Positions 1 through 7,846 are shown, numbered from the stretch's first letter. The stretch: 13,109 nucleotides of DNA from Oscillospiraceae bacterium (GCA_031282535.1 JAITDM010000082.1:1-13109), one strand, 5' to 3'. Notes: generated by a model not told the origin, from the sequence alone. Translations and numbers: made by a program.

Positions 1-1140
1 GACAGCTGCCTGCGGATCGCGGATCAGGACGTGTCGGACGGCACGCTGGACATAAACATACCCGCGGCAAGCCAGGTCTACACCTACGTCGTCAAAAACA
101 ACGCGGGCGGCGCGCTGTATGCCAGAAACAGCGCCCATGAGATGGTGAATTCCGAGGTCGTCTACACAGATCCCAAGTATTCACAGATCAACAAGTTCGC
201 GTATACGGGCCTCAACACCACGTGGACCAAGCAGATGTGGCACCAGTCGTTCCCGGGCGACGGCACGAACATCACCGACTACCGGCCGTCCGCGGCGCAT
301 GCCCAACAATTCAACCAGTGGGGCGGCACCTATAGCCCCGCCTCGTATACCGTCTGGAACAACAACAATCTCGCCGCCAACCCGTCGCGCAACGCGTACG
401 GCTTCTCGGTCCGCCGCGCGACGGCCGACGGCGCGGCGGTGAGCTTCACGGTCGACGGCAAGAGCGCCGCCGTCTGGGGCCTGTTGAAGGACGAGGCAAA
501 CGCGGCCGACTTCAGCGTCGCCGTGGACGGCGAGATCGTGGCCGCCAGCGTCAGCAACCTGGGGGCGCCCGGCGCCAACGCGTGTCTGTACGACACAGGC
601 GCCTTGAGCGGCGGCGGCCCGCACACCCTGACTCTCACCAAGATCGGCGCGGCCGGTCAACTGGACATCGGCAACGCCAAGATCGGTTACGACTTCAGCG
701 ACTTGCACGCCGCCATCAGGGCCTTTGAGGCCAGCGGGACGGCAGACGACACGCACGAAGTCTATCGAGACGCCCTGGAAGTCTACGAGGCTCCCGCGTC
801 GTCGCAGGCCGAGATCGATCGGGCGGCCATGCTGCTGAAAACGCTGGTCTTCGGCGCCGACGTCTCGATCCAAAAGACGGACAAAACGAACGTGACCGCC
901 ACTTGCGGCATCGCAAACAATACGGATGAGACGCTGACCGTCAACCTGATCTTAGCGCAGTACAACGGCAAAGGGCAGCTGATCTCTGTGATGCGGAAGG
1001 ATACAGCCGTACAAGAGGCCTTGCACATTGAAACAATTGACATGGAAATGCCCGAGGGATCGAGCGGTGTGGTGAAGGCATACATATGGGATACGGCCTT
1101 AATACCGCTTTGTTCTGACGCGGCGTATTCCTTGCAATAA
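1..1140 (+). CDS. C-terminal part of a secreted multi-domain protein, probably a glycoside hydrolase (5'-truncated by window edge)
   Basis: The frame is open from base 1, so the 379 residues here are the end of a longer protein; the ATG at position 106 or GTG at 31 are internal. The first ~33 residues, ending in IPAASQVYTYVV, look like the last strands of a C-terminal beta-sandwich such as that closing GH30-type enzymes, where a proline-alanine-x-serine turn is common. This identity is an inference. Residues ~35-230 look like one or two jelly-roll carbohydrate-binding modules: an INKFAYTG segment, then SFTVDGKSAAVWG, SVAVDG and LSGGGPHTLTL strands. Residues ~231-286 form a charged, helix-rich linker resembling FIVAR-type spacers. 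Residues ~287-379 are a beta-rich module ending in AYIWDTALIPLC, which recurs in the downstream GH2 protein. No LPXTG motif, SLH repeat or membrane anchor is present. The enzyme class is not determinable because the catalytic domain lies outside the window. Confidence 0.8.
   Translation, partial: DSCLRIADQDVSDGTLDINIPAASQVYTYVVKNNAGGALYARNSAHEMVNSEVVYTDPKYSQINKFAYTGLNTTWTKQMWHQSFPGDGTNITDYRPSAAHAQQFNQWGGTYSPASYTVWNNNNLAANPSRNAYGFSVRRATADGAAVSFTVDGKSAAVWGLLKDEANAADFSVAVDGEIVAASVSNLGAPGANACLYDTGALSGGGPHTLTLTKIGAAGQLDIGNAKIGYDFSDLHAAIRAFEASGTADDTHEVYRDALEVYEAPASSQAEIDRAAMLLKTLVFGADVSIQKTDKTNVTATCGIANNTDETLTVNLILAQYNGKGQLISVMRKDTAVQEALHIETIDMEMPEGSSGVVKAYIWDTALIPLCSDAAYSLQ
859..1137 (+). other. 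Shared C-terminal module, copy 1
   Basis: This covers the last ~93 residues of the truncated upstream protein. It aligns by eye with residues ~1857-1951 of the GH2 protein. Shared positions are an N-x-T-x-E segment, LILAQYNGKG (LIAQYAGDR in the other copy), a later valine, and a final AYIWDTALIPLC (AFLWDATDYIPLC). It is predicted to be a small beta-sandwich. In this protein it is the true C-terminus. Confidence 0.65.
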
Positions 1141-1154
1141 TCCCAGGGGAAACA

Positions 1155-1174
1155 CCCCGAGATCCGGGGGTTTT
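1155..1174 (+). terminator. Possible weak intrinsic terminator after the upstream secreted-protein gene
   Basis: CCCCG (1155-1159) pairs with CGGGG (1165-1169) around the loop AGATC. One G and then TTTT follow, 15 bases after the stop codon. The stem is only 5 bp and the T-run only four bases, so termination may be partial and read-through into the GH2 gene is possible. Confidence 0.4.
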
Positions 1175-1184
1175 CCGGGCGGCG

Positions 1185-1238
1185 GATCGGTGTGCAGACG
1201 GATCGGCCGCAAGATGGCCCGATGTGCAGACGGGCCGG
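1185..1238. repeat. Imperfect direct repeat pair with core TGTGCAGACGG in the gap between the two secreted-protein genes
   Basis: Bases 1185-1206 and 1217-1238 match at 17 of 22 positions. The core TGTGCAGACGG is identical in both. In the second copy the flanks form a perfect 6-bp stem: GGCCCG 1216-1221 with CGGGCC 1231-1236, loop ATGTGCAGA. In the first copy only GATC/GATC can pair. Role unknown; it could be part of a leader RNA, a protein binding site, or decay of a dispersed repeat. Confidence 0.5.
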
Positions 1239-1245
1239 AGAAGAG

Positions 1246-1290
1246 GCGGGAGACGCCCGTTTCTCAACCCAAGTTTCGGGGAAAAACCCG
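1246..1290 (+). other. Two further small hairpins in the GH2 gene leader
   Basis: GGCG-GGAGA-CGCC (about 1246-1258) is followed by GTTTCTC. Then TTTCGGG-GAAAAA-CCCGAGA (about 1274-1293) forms a 7-bp stem with one G-T pair. Together with the repeat-bearing hairpin just upstream they make the whole gap foldable. The T-runs are too short for convincing terminators. I see no good sigma-A promoter in this gap. Confidence 0.35.
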
Positions 1291-1322
1291 AGAAGCGCTG
1301 CAAACATTTAGAGATTACTATT

Positions 1323-1328
1323 AAGGAG
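1323..1328 (+). promoter_or_regulatory. Ribosome binding site AAGGAG of the GH2 gene
   Basis: AAGGAG lies 15 bases before ATG 1344, longer than usual, but 9 bases before the in-frame TTG at 1338. The TTG start would add only two residues (M-F) to the signal peptide, so the mature protein is the same. Confidence 0.65.
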
Positions 1329-1343
1329 TGTTTACGATTGTTT

Positions 1344-4300
1344 ATGATGAAGAAACGCAACCAAGTCACACGCATCGCGTCGTTTGCGCTGGCATGCGTG
1401 CTGCTGCTGACGGTGTTCCCGGTGGCCTCGCTGCCGGCACAGGCGGCCAGCGCTGTGGCCATCACGTCCGTTCCCGCCACGGGCATCGACGCGCGCAAGC
1501 TCAACTTCAACGACAGTTGGAAATTCCTGTTGGTTTCCAACGACGCCGTGACCGACACAACCGACCGCTCCGCCGTCGCCTTTGACGACAGCGGCTGGAA
1601 AGACGTGACGCTGCCACATGACTGGAGCATTTACGAGGCCTATGGCAGCGGCAACTCCCGCCGTTCCCAGGGTTATCTGCCCGGCGGCCTGGGGTGGTAC
1701 CGCAAGACATTCACACTGGATTCGTCATATGCCGACAAAAAGGTTTCGATCATGTTCGACGGCATCGTCCAGATAAGTGAAGTTTACATAAACGGCACGA
1801 AACTGGGGATGCAATTTCTCGGCTACAACACGTTCGACTACGACATTACGCCGTATATCCGCACCGACGGCACTGCGAACACAATCGCCGTCCGCGTACA
1901 GGCGCCCGGCAATATTCAGCGCTGGTACTGCGGCGCGGGTATTTACCGCAACACATATCTCATCGTGACCGAAACGGCTTACGTGCCCACGAACGGTGTT
2001 TTCGTCACGACTCCGCAGGAAGGGCTCCTACCCGCATGGCAGTCCATGACGCCCATCAACCCGACGAACGCTGTCGTCAACGTCAAGACGAAAGTCACGA
2101 ACGAATCCGGCGCGGCGAACGACTATTCCGTCCGCTCGACGATCGTCAACAGGCAGGGTGAAACGGTCGTCGCACCGGTTGCCTCATCGGCGGTGAACAT
2201 CGCGAGCGGCTCGACGACCACCGCGGAGCAGAACATCGACCTGCCGAACCCGAAGCTCTGGTCGGTGGACAGCCCGAACCTCTACTGGCTCAAGACCGAG
2301 GTTCTCCAAGGTGCAACTGTCGTCGATACCGTGACGACGCGCTTCGGCGTCCGCTATATCGAGTTCAACGCCAGCAAAGGTTTCTTCCTGAACGGCGTAC
2401 ATATGAAACTCAACGGCATGTGCGAGCACGGCGACTTAGGCTCGCTGGGCATGGAGGTTTATCAGGCCGGCATCGACCGCCGCATCCGGAAACTCAAAGA
2501 CATGGGCGTGAACGCCGTGCGTACCGCGCACAATCCCGTCCCGCCGGAATATATCGAGGCGTGTGACCGCTTGGGCATGCTGGTGTTCGAAGAGGCTTTC
2601 GACCAGTGGACTACGACCAAAAACAGCAATGATTTCGGAAAATATTTCACGAAATCCATCGACGACGGCACGACGACCGTCTTCACCATCGCCAACACCG
2701 CGTCTTCCATCACCTGGAACAGGCCCGACCTCATCTCCAACGCGGAGCGCGAAATGAAGGCGATGGTTGACCGCGACAAAAACGCGCCGTCTATCTTTTC
2801 CTGGAGCGCCGGCAATGAGATTGACCAGTACGGCACCGCCAGCGGTATCCCGCTGTATAACCAGATTCGCGAGTGGGTGCGGGAAATCGACACGACCCGC
2901 CCCGTGGCCGCCGCCCCGCCGTCATGGTCGGGCACGTACGAGACCCAAAGGAACCTCATACCCATTTCGGATATTTACGGCTTTAACTATAAGACGACCC
3001 AATACGCCACCAACCACGCCGCCTATCCGAACTCGGTCATCTTCGGTTCGGAGACGTCGTCCTCCTGGTTCTCGCGCGGCGTGTACCACATCGACTCATA
3101 CGGCTCAAACGAGAGCACGACCACCGATCGTCAGTATTCCGAATATCCGTTCGGAACGCACTTCGAGCTTGCGTCGGTCTCCCTGGTCAACCACCGCCCT
3201 GATTATGTCGCGGGCGAGTTTGTCTGGACGGGGCACGCGTACCTCGGCGAGCCGCAGAATATGGAAAACTATGCGGTGAGCTCGTACTATGGCTCTATCG
3301 ACACAGCCGGCTTCGAGAAGGACATTTTCTACTTCTACAAGAGCAACTGGACGACCGAGCCGGTGCTGCACCTGCTCCCGCAGAACTGGAACTGGACGCA
3401 GGGGCAGCAGATACCGATCATTCTGTACACGAACATGCCGACCGTGGAGATCTACCTCAACGGCACCGTTATCTACTCCAAGAAGGACTGGGACGTATAT
3501 ACGTCAAGCCCCGCTTACATAGAGTGCGGCAGGTTCCCGTTCCAAGCGGGCACGCTCAAGGCTGTTGGCTATGACGCGAGCGGCAAGAAAATCATCGAGG
3601 ACGTCGTTTATACGGCGGGCGCGGCCGCGAGCGTCCGGCTTTCGGCGGACCGCGCTTTCATCGGCAACGACGGCACAGACATCGCCTACGTCGAGGCGAC
3701 CATCGTCGAGTCCGCCGGAAACAAGCTTCCCGACGCGGCGGGCAAAGTGACGTTCAGCGTATCGGGCGGCGAGATCCTCGCTCTCGACAGCGGCGACCCC
3801 ACTTCCACCGAAGCGCGCCGCGGCGTAAACAGCCGCAACGCCTTCTCGGGCAAGGCGCTCGCCATCGTCCGCCCGACGAAGGGCAGCGTGAGCGACATAA
3901 CCGTCACCGCGACATACGCGGCGGACAGCGGAACCGTCGCGTCCAACGTCGTGACAATCGGCTCCGTCACGGGCGCGTCCGTTGACGGCACCGACGTTAT
4001 CTCCACCGACGGCGCGGAAGTGACGACGGGCGTCGGCATACGGCCGGTGATGCCAAAATCTATCCGCGTCACCTACAGCAGCGGCCTGCTCATCGAGACG
4101 GCCGTTGAGGAGTGGGCGCTGGACGAAGTCGATATTACCACAGCGGGCGACTATATCGCTTACGGCCATCTGGCGGGCGACCTCGGCGTGGCGGAATGCG
4201 TCGTCCACGTCAAGCCCATCGGCGCCGTCGCGGACATTGACGTAAACACGCTGCCAACGCTCGCGCCGCCGCTGCCGGTCTTTGTCACGATTCACTATTC

Positions 4301-7300
4301 GGACGGCACGGTGGGCGCGGCGGAGGTCGTGTGGCCCGCCGTCGATCCGTCGCTGTACGCCGCGGCCGGCAGCACGTTCAACGTGGTCGGCTCGCTCGGC
4401 ACGATCACTGTCACGGCGCGCGTGGCCGTGAAGGAGTTTGATTACGCCGAGCCGGTCAATCTCGAAGCCGTCGTCGGGAGAATGCCCACATTCCCTGACG
4501 GCGTGACGGTACACTTCAAGGACGGCACGCAAGACGTCGTCCCCGTCACGTGGGATCCGCCGGCGACGCTTGTTTCGGGGCCGGGCAGATTCACCGTGAC
4601 GGGTTCCATACTCGGCTCGACGACGTTGGCCGCCACCGCGTATGTGCATGTGCAGTACGTCGTCTATTTGAGCGACATCGACTGGTCGTCGTTCACGGGC
4701 ACCGCGCCGACGAAAGACAAAACGATTGTCACAGGTGAAACGCTGGTAGCCCGCAACGACGTAAACGGCGCGTCCCCCACATACGACAAGGGTCTGGCGA
4801 CGCGCGCGCCGATGACCGCGACGTATAACATCGCGGATATAGGCTTCGTCCGCTTCACCTCGCTGATCTCGCTGGGCGAAGACTACGGGCGTTACGCGGA
4901 AGGCTCGGTGATATTCAAGGTTTACCTCGACGGCAAGCTCGCCTATACGAGCCAACCGCTGGACTGCTACGACATGTCGCCGCTGATCGACTTGGACGTC
5001 ACGGGCGTTAAGCAGTTCAGTATCGAGCTGACGCCTTCCGGCGACGCCGACCCCGAGTTGTTTATCGGCAACTGGGCAGACGCGAAATTCTACTCGGATG
5101 AATCGCAGGAGCCGGTCAATCTCGCGCCAGTCTACTACGTCCGGAAGGGGATGCCCGGCGACCTGCCAAACATCCTGATTAACCCGACGATAAACTCGAC
5201 GAAGTACTACGGCAAGGTATATCTGTCCTACAATAACCCGAACCTTAATACGGTCAACCTGCTCGGCACAACGTTAACGGCGGTCGCCACACTGCCCAGC
5301 GGCGCGACGACGACCGTGCCGGTGCCCGTCGTCGTCGTCCCGCGTTCCCTGAAGTACTTCTACGACCCGGGCGACACGTCGGCGACATGGGCGAACATAA
5401 AGGCCCTCGTGGAGAAAGACGGCTGGACGATGGGCAATACGTCGGCGTGGCCGGCAAACGTGACGACAGGGGTAAACTCGGGCTGGTACGCCACCAGCGG
5501 CAACGGGACGACGGTCAGCACCAGCGCCACAGGAGTATCGACCTCTACCGGTCTTTTTACCAGTCTGCTGTACACGACGTCCAACAACTCAAAGATCGGG
5601 TTCAACTTTGCGGGCCTCACCAACGACACAAGCTATACTGTGTACTTGGGCTACTACAATCCATGGGCGAGCCGGGTGCTTACCACTTGGTCGTCCACGA
5701 CGGCGGTGACCGGCGCCTTAGGCGCGCCCCCCTATAACGCGTCTACGGGCGTCTCCCAAGGCTCAAATACCGCGAATACCACGAGTGCGGTCAGGACGTT
5801 CTCCGTGACGCCGACCGAGTCGCAGATCCGCGTCGGCATATTCTGCAGCGGCAATCAGCCCATGGTGTCCTTCGCCATGCTGGAGGAGAACGTCGCGACG
5901 CCGTCGTACACCGTGGCGCTCGTCAAGCCCGCCGAAGGCGTGGTGTCCTATTCCGCGCCGTTCGCGAGCGGCGCGACAGCGGCCGTCGCATCGGGCGACC
6001 GCCTCTTCTTCAACATCGCGCTCGAAGACGGTTACGAGATTATCGACGTGGACGCCACGAACGGAGCGACCGCCGAAGTCGTCGGAAACCAGATCATTGT
6101 GAGCAATATCACAGCGGACACGACGATTGCGCCGCACGTGTTGTTGACGGGTCAGCCGGCGATCACCGCGTTCGATTTCCCAACGGTTGAGGATGAGATC
6201 GTGTTGATCAACCAGCTGGCGCGCACGATCAATGTCACCGTCCCATACGGCACCGACGTGACATCACTCAGTCCGACGGTTCGTTTTATCGGCGAGAGCT
6301 ATGAGCCGGCTGGAGCGCTGGATTTCTCCGCGCCGAAGACATACATCGTCAGAAACGGCGACACCGTGAGCCAGTACACTGTCGCCGTCACGGCCGACCC
6401 TGGTACAGACTGTGAAATCACAAGCTTCGCCATAGATTCCCGCGAAGGCGTTATCAACGGCACAAACATCGTGCTGACGCTGGCGCTGCCCTACGGAACC
6501 GTTGTGGCAGATGTGTCGCCTGTTGTCAGAACGAGCATCGGTGCGTCATACGCGCCGGCGAGTCCTGTGACGTTCATACCCGGAACACCCGTCACATACA
6601 CCGTGACATCGGCCAACGGCCTGAGTTCCAAGGAGTATTCCGTAACGGTGCTGGTCGATCCGCCGGTCATTGCGGGTCTGTCTCCGTCTCAGACCACGAC
6701 GCTTGAGACGACGCCGGAAGACGGCGAGTCGTTGCTTCCGAGGCAGGTCGAGGTCGTCCTGGAGACGGGTCAGACGGTCATGGCCAGTGTCGCGTGGGGT
6801 CAGGCGACTTACACGCTCAACACGACCGTAACCGTGATCGGTGTGATCTCCTACGACGGTTCGGCTCCGATATCCAGGACGTTCCGTGTGGATGTCGTCG
6901 AGAAAGATGCGATTACCGCGCAAGCGTCGGTAAAAACCGAAAGCGGCTTTGTCATAGCGGACTTCTCGGTGATCAACATGACGTCCGAAGAGGAGAGCGC
7001 CATTGCGTTGATCGCTCAGTACGCCGGCGACCGGCTTGTCCAGGTTTGGTCGGAATCGTTGGATGTGGCGCCGCTCTCTCGCAGCACCGTCGGCATCGAC
7101 GGCATCCCATTCGACGCTGACAGCGTGTACAGGGCATTTTTATGGGACGCGACGGACTATATCCCGCTGTGTGCTTTCACTGAGCTGTTCGGCACGCGTT
7201 ACGACAATCTCGCGCTGAACGCACCTGCCAGAAGCACAAATGCCGAAACCGCGAATCCAGTCACAAATGCGGTAGACGGGAATCGGACCGGCACCAGATG

Positions 7301-7658
7301 GTGTACCACAGCGAGCGGGTATCCAAGATGGATAGAAGTTGACCTCGGTTCCGAATGCAGATTGGAGGCGCTTAATCTGTATTTCGAAGCCAGAACAGCA
7401 AGCACGTATTACCAATACAAGGTGTGGGGGCGTTCGACGCCGATCACCAATTGGAGTACGCCCTACGCGACGACCAAGGATTTCTCCGCCGACAGCGAGT
7501 ATTTCCTGCTCGCCGACAAAAGCGATAACACGGCGGTCGGTTACACGGCTGCCGCTTTGAGCGGAATGGCGCGCTATATCGTGATTCAGATTACGGGTAC
7601 CAACGACAGCGGTGCCTGGGCTTCGATCCATTCCATCGAGGTTTCAGCTTGGAAGTAA
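1344..7658 (+). CDS. Secreted multi-domain GH2 beta-galactosidase-like glycoside hydrolase (2,104 aa)
   Basis: The enzyme probably removes terminal beta-galactosyl or related residues from extracellular glycans by the retaining GH2 mechanism. A signal peptide (MMKKRNQ basic start, hydrophobic core 11-30, cut near PAQA-A) indicates secretion. Domains by residue: GH2 sugar-binding 50-213; Ig-like 220-340; TIM barrel 345-665, with HNP motif, acid/base Glu492 in WSAGNE and nucleophile Glu570 in FGSETSS, 78 apart; DUF4982-like 672-759; GH2 C5-like 762-872; three Big_4-like repeats 876-1103; NPCBM-like 1105-1251; another Ig-like 1256-1334; unassigned module 1334-1517; repeat-like segment 1520-1602; two DUF5018-like domains 1606-1772; Big_4-like 1773-1854; shared module 1857-1951; F5/8 type C (CBM32-like) 1955-2104. 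There is no LPXTG or SLH. The start is ATG 1344 (or 1347). TTG 1338 lies 9 bases after AAGGAG and is a fair alternative; the open frame from 1224 lacks a ribosome site. Enzyme class is secure; exact substrate is not. Confidence 0.93.
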   Translation: MMKKRNQVTRIASFALACVLLLTVFPVASLPAQAASAVAITSVPATGIDARKLNFNDSWKFLLVSNDAVTDTTDRSAVAFDDSGWKDVTLPHDWSIYEAYGSGNSRRSQGYLPGGLGWYRKTFTLDSSYADKKVSIMFDGIVQISEVYINGTKLGMQFLGYNTFDYDITPYIRTDGTANTIAVRVQAPGNIQRWYCGAGIYRNTYLIVTETAYVPTNGVFVTTPQEGLLPAWQSMTPINPTNAVVNVKTKVTNESGAANDYSVRSTIVNRQGETVVAPVASSAVNIASGSTTTAEQNIDLPNPKLWSVDSPNLYWLKTEVLQGATVVDTVTTRFGVRYIEFNASKGFFLNGVHMKLNGMCEHGDLGSLGMEVYQAGIDRRIRKLKDMGVNAVRTAHNPVPPEYIEACDRLGMLVFEEAFDQWTTTKNSNDFGKYFTKSIDDGTTTVFTIANTASSITWNRPDLISNAEREMKAMVDRDKNAPSIFSWSAGNEIDQYGTASGIPLYNQIREWVREIDTTRPVAAAPPSWSGTYETQRNLIPISDIYGFNYKTTQYATNHAAYPNSVIFGSETSSSWFSRGVYHIDSYGSNESTTTDRQYSEYPFGTHFELASVSLVNHRPDYVAGEFVWTGHAYLGEPQNMENYAVSSYYGSIDTAGFEKDIFYFYKSNWTTEPVLHLLPQNWNWTQGQQIPIILYTNMPTVEIYLNGTVIYSKKDWDVYTSSPAYIECGRFPFQAGTLKAVGYDASGKKIIEDVVYTAGAAASVRLSADRAFIGNDGTDIAYVEATIVESAGNKLPDAAGKVTFSVSGGEILALDSGDPTSTEARRGVNSRNAFSGKALAIVRPTKGSVSDITVTATYAADSGTVASNVVTIGSVTGASVDGTDVISTDGAEVTTGVGIRPVMPKSIRVTYSSGLLIETAVEEWALDEVDITTAGDYIAYGHLAGDLGVAECVVHVKPIGAVADIDVNTLPTLAPPLPVFVTIHYSDGTVGAAEVVWPAVDPSLYAAAGSTFNVVGSLGTITVTARVAVKEFDYAEPVNLEAVVGRMPTFPDGVTVHFKDGTQDVVPVTWDPPATLVSGPGRFTVTGSILGSTTLAATAYVHVQYVVYLSDIDWSSFTGTAPTKDKTIVTGETLVARNDVNGASPTYDKGLATRAPMTATYNIADIGFVRFTSLISLGEDYGRYAEGSVIFKVYLDGKLAYTSQPLDCYDMSPLIDLDVTGVKQFSIELTPSGDADPELFIGNWADAKFYSDESQEPVNLAPVYYVRKGMPGDLPNILINPTINSTKYYGKVYLSYNNPNLNTVNLLGTTLTAVATLPSGATTTVPVPVVVVPRSLKYFYDPGDTSATWANIKALVEKDGWTMGNTSAWPANVTTGVNSGWYATSGNGTTVSTSATGVSTSTGLFTSLLYTTSNNSKIGFNFAGLTNDTSYTVYLGYYNPWASRVLTTWSSTTAVTGALGAPPYNASTGVSQGSNTANTTSAVRTFSVTPTESQIRVGIFCSGNQPMVSFAMLEENVATPSYTVALVKPAEGVVSYSAPFASGATAAVASGDRLFFNIALEDGYEIIDVDATNGATAEVVGNQIIVSNITADTTIAPHVLLTGQPAITAFDFPTVEDEIVLINQLARTINVTVPYGTDVTSLSPTVRFIGESYEPAGALDFSAPKTYIVRNGDTVSQYTVAVTADPGTDCEITSFAIDSREGVINGTNIVLTLALPYGTVVADVSPVVRTSIGASYAPASPVTFIPGTPVTYTVTSANGLSSKEYSVTVLVDPPVIAGLSPSQTTTLETTPEDGESLLPRQVEVVLETGQTVMASVAWGQATYTLNTTVTVIGVISYDGSAPISRTFRVDVVEKDAITAQASVKTESGFVIADFSVINMTSEEESAIALIAQYAGDRLVQVWSESLDVAPLSRSTVGIDGIPFDADSVYRAFLWDATDYIPLCAFTELFGTRYDNLALNAPARSTNAETANPVTNAVDGNRTGTRWCTTASGYPRWIEVDLGSECRLEALNLYFEARTASTYYQYKVWGRSTPITNWSTPYATTKDFSADSEYFLLADKSDNTAVGYTAAALSGMARYIVIQITGTNDSGAWASIHSIEVSAWK
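4449..5124 (+). repeat. 16-bp exact direct repeat marking duplicated Ig-like modules (4449-4464 and 5109-5124)
   Basis: GAGCCGGTCAATCTCG occurs at both places, in the same frame, encoding EPVNL. Each copy starts an Ig-like module with a following M-P turn (VVGRMPTFPDGV and VRKGMPGDLPNIL). The NPCBM-like module lies between them, suggesting that it was inserted into, or framed by, a duplicated Ig-like unit. Confidence 0.6.
6912..7196 (+). other. Shared module, copy 2 (internal in the GH2 protein)
   Basis: Residues ~1857-1951 of the GH2 protein match the C-terminus of the upstream secreted protein, with LIAQYAGDR and AFLWDATDYIPLC as anchor segments. Here the module is followed by an F5/8 type C domain rather than being terminal. 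Confidence 0.65.
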
Positions 7659-7727
7659 GACGTTGAAACCCCAAACGCCAATAAGAGTGCCCAAAGAGAT
7701 CAGCAGATAGCAACATGAGACGCGGAT
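7659..7727. other. Gap after the GH2 gene; no + strand gene
   Basis: No coding sequence is recognised on the + strand between the GH2 stop and the terminator hairpins. A short minus-strand frame (7644-7748) would encode a 34-residue hydrophobic peptide, but it lacks a ribosome site and I do not call it a gene. Confidence 0.4.
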
Positions 7728-7753
7728 GAGCGGTCCCCGCTCGCCCATCGGGA

Positions 7754-7789
7754 GGCCGCCAGGTGTTTTCAAGACGCCTGGCGGCCTTT
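7754..7789 (+). terminator. Strong intrinsic terminator downstream of the GH2 gene
   Basis: GGCCGCCAGG (7754-7763) pairs perfectly with CCTGGCGGCC (7777-7786). The stem extends inward through T-G, G-C and T-A pairs, and is followed by TTT. It lies about 95 bases after the GH2 stop codon. A smaller 6-bp hairpin (GAGCGG-TCC-CCGCTC, 7728-7742) precedes it. No T-run is found on the opposite side, so it acts on + strand transcription. Confidence 0.75.
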
Positions 7790-7803
7790 CGAAAAGAATT
7801 CTC

Positions 7804-7832
7804 TTGCCTTGCGGCCCCAAAACGTATATGAT
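7804..7832 (+). promoter_or_regulatory. Sigma-A-type promoter of the DUF6110/P-type ATPase operon
   Basis: The -35 is TTGCCT (7804-7809, 4 of 6 consensus) and the -10 is TATGAT (7827-7832, 5 of 6), with exactly 17 bases between. Transcription should begin near 7839, leaving a leader of about 116 bases before the first gene. It lies directly after the terminator of the preceding gene, as expected for a separate transcription unit. Confidence 0.65.
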
Positions 7833-7846
7833 AAAGGTAGTCTCAT

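Noticed and set aside
1224..1343. Extension of the GH2 frame to an ATG at 1224
   Set aside because: It would place 40 basic residues before a clear signal peptide, starts within a hairpin loop, and has no ribosome site; AAGGAG at 1323 supports the later start.
1386..1400. Possible lipobox (ALAC) in the GH2 signal peptide
   Set aside because: The cysteine (residue 18) lies in the middle of the hydrophobic core, position -3 is alanine rather than L/V/I, and a good AQA-A cleavage site follows.
3504..4955. 483-residue minus-strand open frame opposite the GH2 gene
   Set aside because: Arginine/valine-rich low-complexity shadow of the Ig-like region; no start signal or domain.
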